Of a stretch of DNA of 5,858 nucleotides, positions 4,607-5,858 are shown one piece after another. The notes under the pieces were generated by a model. It was not told where the DNA came from. It saw only the letters and a program-made list of their open reading frames with translations, and did not search any database. Origin of the DNA: Methanoregula sp. GTDB lineage: Archaea > Halobacteriota > Methanomicrobia > Methanomicrobiales > Methanospirillaceae. The position numbers were made by a program, and so were the translations under genes. The DNA is taken from the NCBI GenBank assembly GCA_028705545.1, contig JAQWDG010000116.1, forward strand, positions 1 through 5,858, read 5' to 3'. How positions within the stretch are numbered: the first letter of the stretch is position 1; each line of letters begins with the position of its first letter.

Positions 4607-5814
4607 ACCGCCTCCGGTGAGGTGATCTCGCCTTTTACGGCACTTGCTGCAGCCGTTGCAATGGACCCAAGGTAGATCTCCCCGCCAACGCCCATTCGGT
4701 TCTTGAAGTTCCGGTTCGCTGTCGAGAGGCAGATCTCACCCTCGCCGAGCACACCCATGTGGTACCCGATGCAGGGGCCGCAGCCGGGGGTTCCTATCGT
4801 ACAGCCCGCTTCGATGATATCAACGAGCACCCCGGTCCGGATCGTCTTTTTTAAGACCGCTGCCGAGGCCGGGACCACGATGGTGCGGACGGCAACCTTC
4901 TTTCCCTTTACCAGCCGGGCGAATCGGGCGAGATCGGAGTACCTCCCGTTCGTGCACGTCCCGACAAAGACCTGGTCGAGGGCAAGTCCCGCGAGGTCTT
5001 CGACAGGCCGGCTCGTGTCCACCCGGTGGGGAATGGCAACCAGCGGGACGATATCGGCAAGATCGAAGTCAAGTTCCTGACCATAGGTGCACGGTTCGGG
5101 AACCTGCACCGTGCCGCTCCTGCCCTGTTCCCTGAGGTAGCGGATCGTCACATCGTCTGCATAGAAGAGCCCGGCCTTTGCCCCGGCCTCTACCGAGAGG
5201 TTTGCAAGGACGAGCCGTTCGTCCATGGAAAGAGAACTGACACCCTCTCCAACAAATTCGAGTGCCTGGGAGGTAGCCCCGTCCATACCGAGCTTTCCCA
5301 CATAAGCAAGGGCAAGGTCCTTTGCCTCGGCAGCGCCCGATAATTTCCCGGTAATGTGAATACCCACCGATGCGGGAACCTTAAACCACGTCTCCCCGGT
5401 GAGCCAGATCGCGGCCATGTCGGTAGCACCGACACCAGTGGCAAACGCCCCGAATGCCCCGGGCGTGACACTGTGGGAGTCTGCACCGACCACGATCTCC
5501 CCGGGCAGGATCGCGTCCTCGCACATGATCTGGTGGCAGATACCGCAGCCGATATCGGAGAACTGCATGGACTTTTCGCGTGCGAACTCCCGGAGTTCGT
5601 GCTGGAGCGTCGCCGTTGTGCTGTTGTTCGCCGGCACGATATGGTCGAACTGGAGGTAGTACCGCGTATCCTTCCCGAACCGGTTTCCCCCCATCCGCCG
5701 CCATGCTTCAAGCGCAAGGACACCGGTCCCGTCGTGGGCATATGCCCGATCCACCTTACGGTCAACATAGTCCCCCTCAGGGGCGCGAAGGATCCGTTCC
5801 GAGAGCGTGCTCAT
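4603..5814 (-). CDS. aksD: Homoaconitase large subunit (annotated families: 3-isopropylmalate dehydratase large subunit)
   Basis: This 403-residue aconitase-family subunit is full length for the archaeal two-subunit type (~400-430). The 4Fe-4S ligands are visible: C287 in GTCTNGRYSDL and C345/C348 in GCGPCIG. Active-site segments include AHDGT (26-30), DHIVPANN (57-64), GCGICHQIM (89-97), GADSHSVTPGAFGAFATG (110-127) and NRNFKNRMG (367-375). It binds the cluster and, with the small subunit, interconverts homocitrate and isohomocitrate type acids through the unsaturated intermediate. The large subunit alone does not reveal substrate preference; the choice of homoaconitase over LeuC comes from the neighbouring small subunit. 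The ATG at 5814 overlaps the stop of the upstream gene (ATGA), with GGAG at 5823-5826 eight bases upstream. The enzyme is expected to be oxygen-sensitive and cytoplasmic. Confidence 0.94.
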   Translation of the reverse strand: MSTLSERILRAPEGDYVDRKVDRAYAHDGTGVLALEAWRRMGGNRFGKDTRYYLQFDHIVPANNSTTATLQHELREFAREKSMQFSDIGCGICHQIMCEDAILPGEIVVGADSHSVTPGAFGAFATGVGATDMAAIWLTGETWFKVPASVGIHITGKLSGAAEAKDLALAYVGKLGMDGATSQALEFVGEGVSSLSMDERLVLANLSVEAGAKAGLFYADDVTIRYLREQGRSGTVQVPEPCTYGQELDFDLADIVPLVAIPHRVDTSRPVEDLAGLALDQVFVGTCTNGRYSDLARFARLVKGKKVAVRTIVVPASAAVLKKTIRTGVLVDIIEAGCTIGTPGCGPCIGYHMGVLGEGEICLSTANRNFKNRMGVGGEIYLGSIATAAASAVKGEITSPEAV

Positions 5815-5858
5815 GAAGGTGTCTCCGCTTGTGCCCGCCGGATCAGTTTCTGCAGGAT
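5811..5858 (-). CDS. 3' end of the upstream operon gene, cut by the right edge (possibly homocitrate/isopropylmalate synthase)
   Basis: The minus frame entering from the right edge encodes ILQKLIRRAQAETPS and stops at TGA 5811-5813, overlapping the ATG of the large-subunit gene by four bases exactly like the other operon junctions. That overlap and the amphipathic, helix-like residues support a real C-terminus. In this pathway the preceding step is the condensation by a homocitrate synthase (AksA) or 2-isopropylmalate synthase, and such a gene would be the natural neighbour. Fifteen residues cannot establish the family, so the product is a guess. Confidence 0.6.
   Translation of the reverse strand: MLQKLIRRAQAETPS

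Noticed and set aside
1..5858. tRNA or rRNA genes
   Set aside because: I saw no tRNA-like cloverleaf with a TTCRANY arm and no rRNA sequence when reading both strands; this is a visual check only.

Overview
The window looks like chromosomal DNA of a GC-rich (roughly 60%) methanogenic archaeon, most likely of the Methanomicrobiales (Methanoregula-like). This rests on the coenzyme B-type aconitase-family operon, archaeal GGAGG/GGTGA ribosome binding sites, T-rich terminators and the small protein families present. The exact genus is a guess.

Left part (1-2341): a possible 3' end of a plus-strand gene enters from the left edge (1-141). A minus-strand UPF0316-type membrane protein follows (99-671). 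Then comes a 513-base divergent intergenic region (672-1184) filled by a tandem pair of ~170-bp units, each with three G-run/C-run hairpins and a conserved non-GC tail (787-1126). Next are a plus-strand YkgJ-type cysteine-cluster protein (1185-1694), an AT-rich promoter/terminator region (1695-1942), and a small plus-strand membrane protein resembling the YdjM/DUF457 metal-dependent hydrolases (1943-2341). A T-rich bidirectional terminator lies in the 20-base convergent gap.

Right part (2340-5858): a compact minus-strand operon, reading leftward from the right edge: the last 15 codons of an unidentified gene (a 2-isopropylmalate/homocitrate synthase is the guess), an aconitase-family large subunit, its small subunit, an unknown 266-residue cysteine-rich protein, and an isopropylmalate/isohomocitrate dehydrogenase. 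Every junction is a 4-base stop/start overlap (ATGA or GTGA), three of the four with a clear GGAGG site, so the genes are probably co-transcribed and translationally coupled.

The small subunit carries the loop sequence YLRT, which in Methanocaldococcus jannaschii marks the homoaconitase subunit (MJ1271), whereas the isopropylmalate isomerase subunit has YLVY. The cluster is therefore better read as aksD-aksE-X-aksF, which makes 2-oxosuberate for coenzyme B, than as leucine leuC-leuD-leuB. On that reading the unknown cysteine-rich protein between aksE and aksF is the most interesting gene here, because late steps of coenzyme B synthesis, including thiol insertion, have no well-established enzymes.
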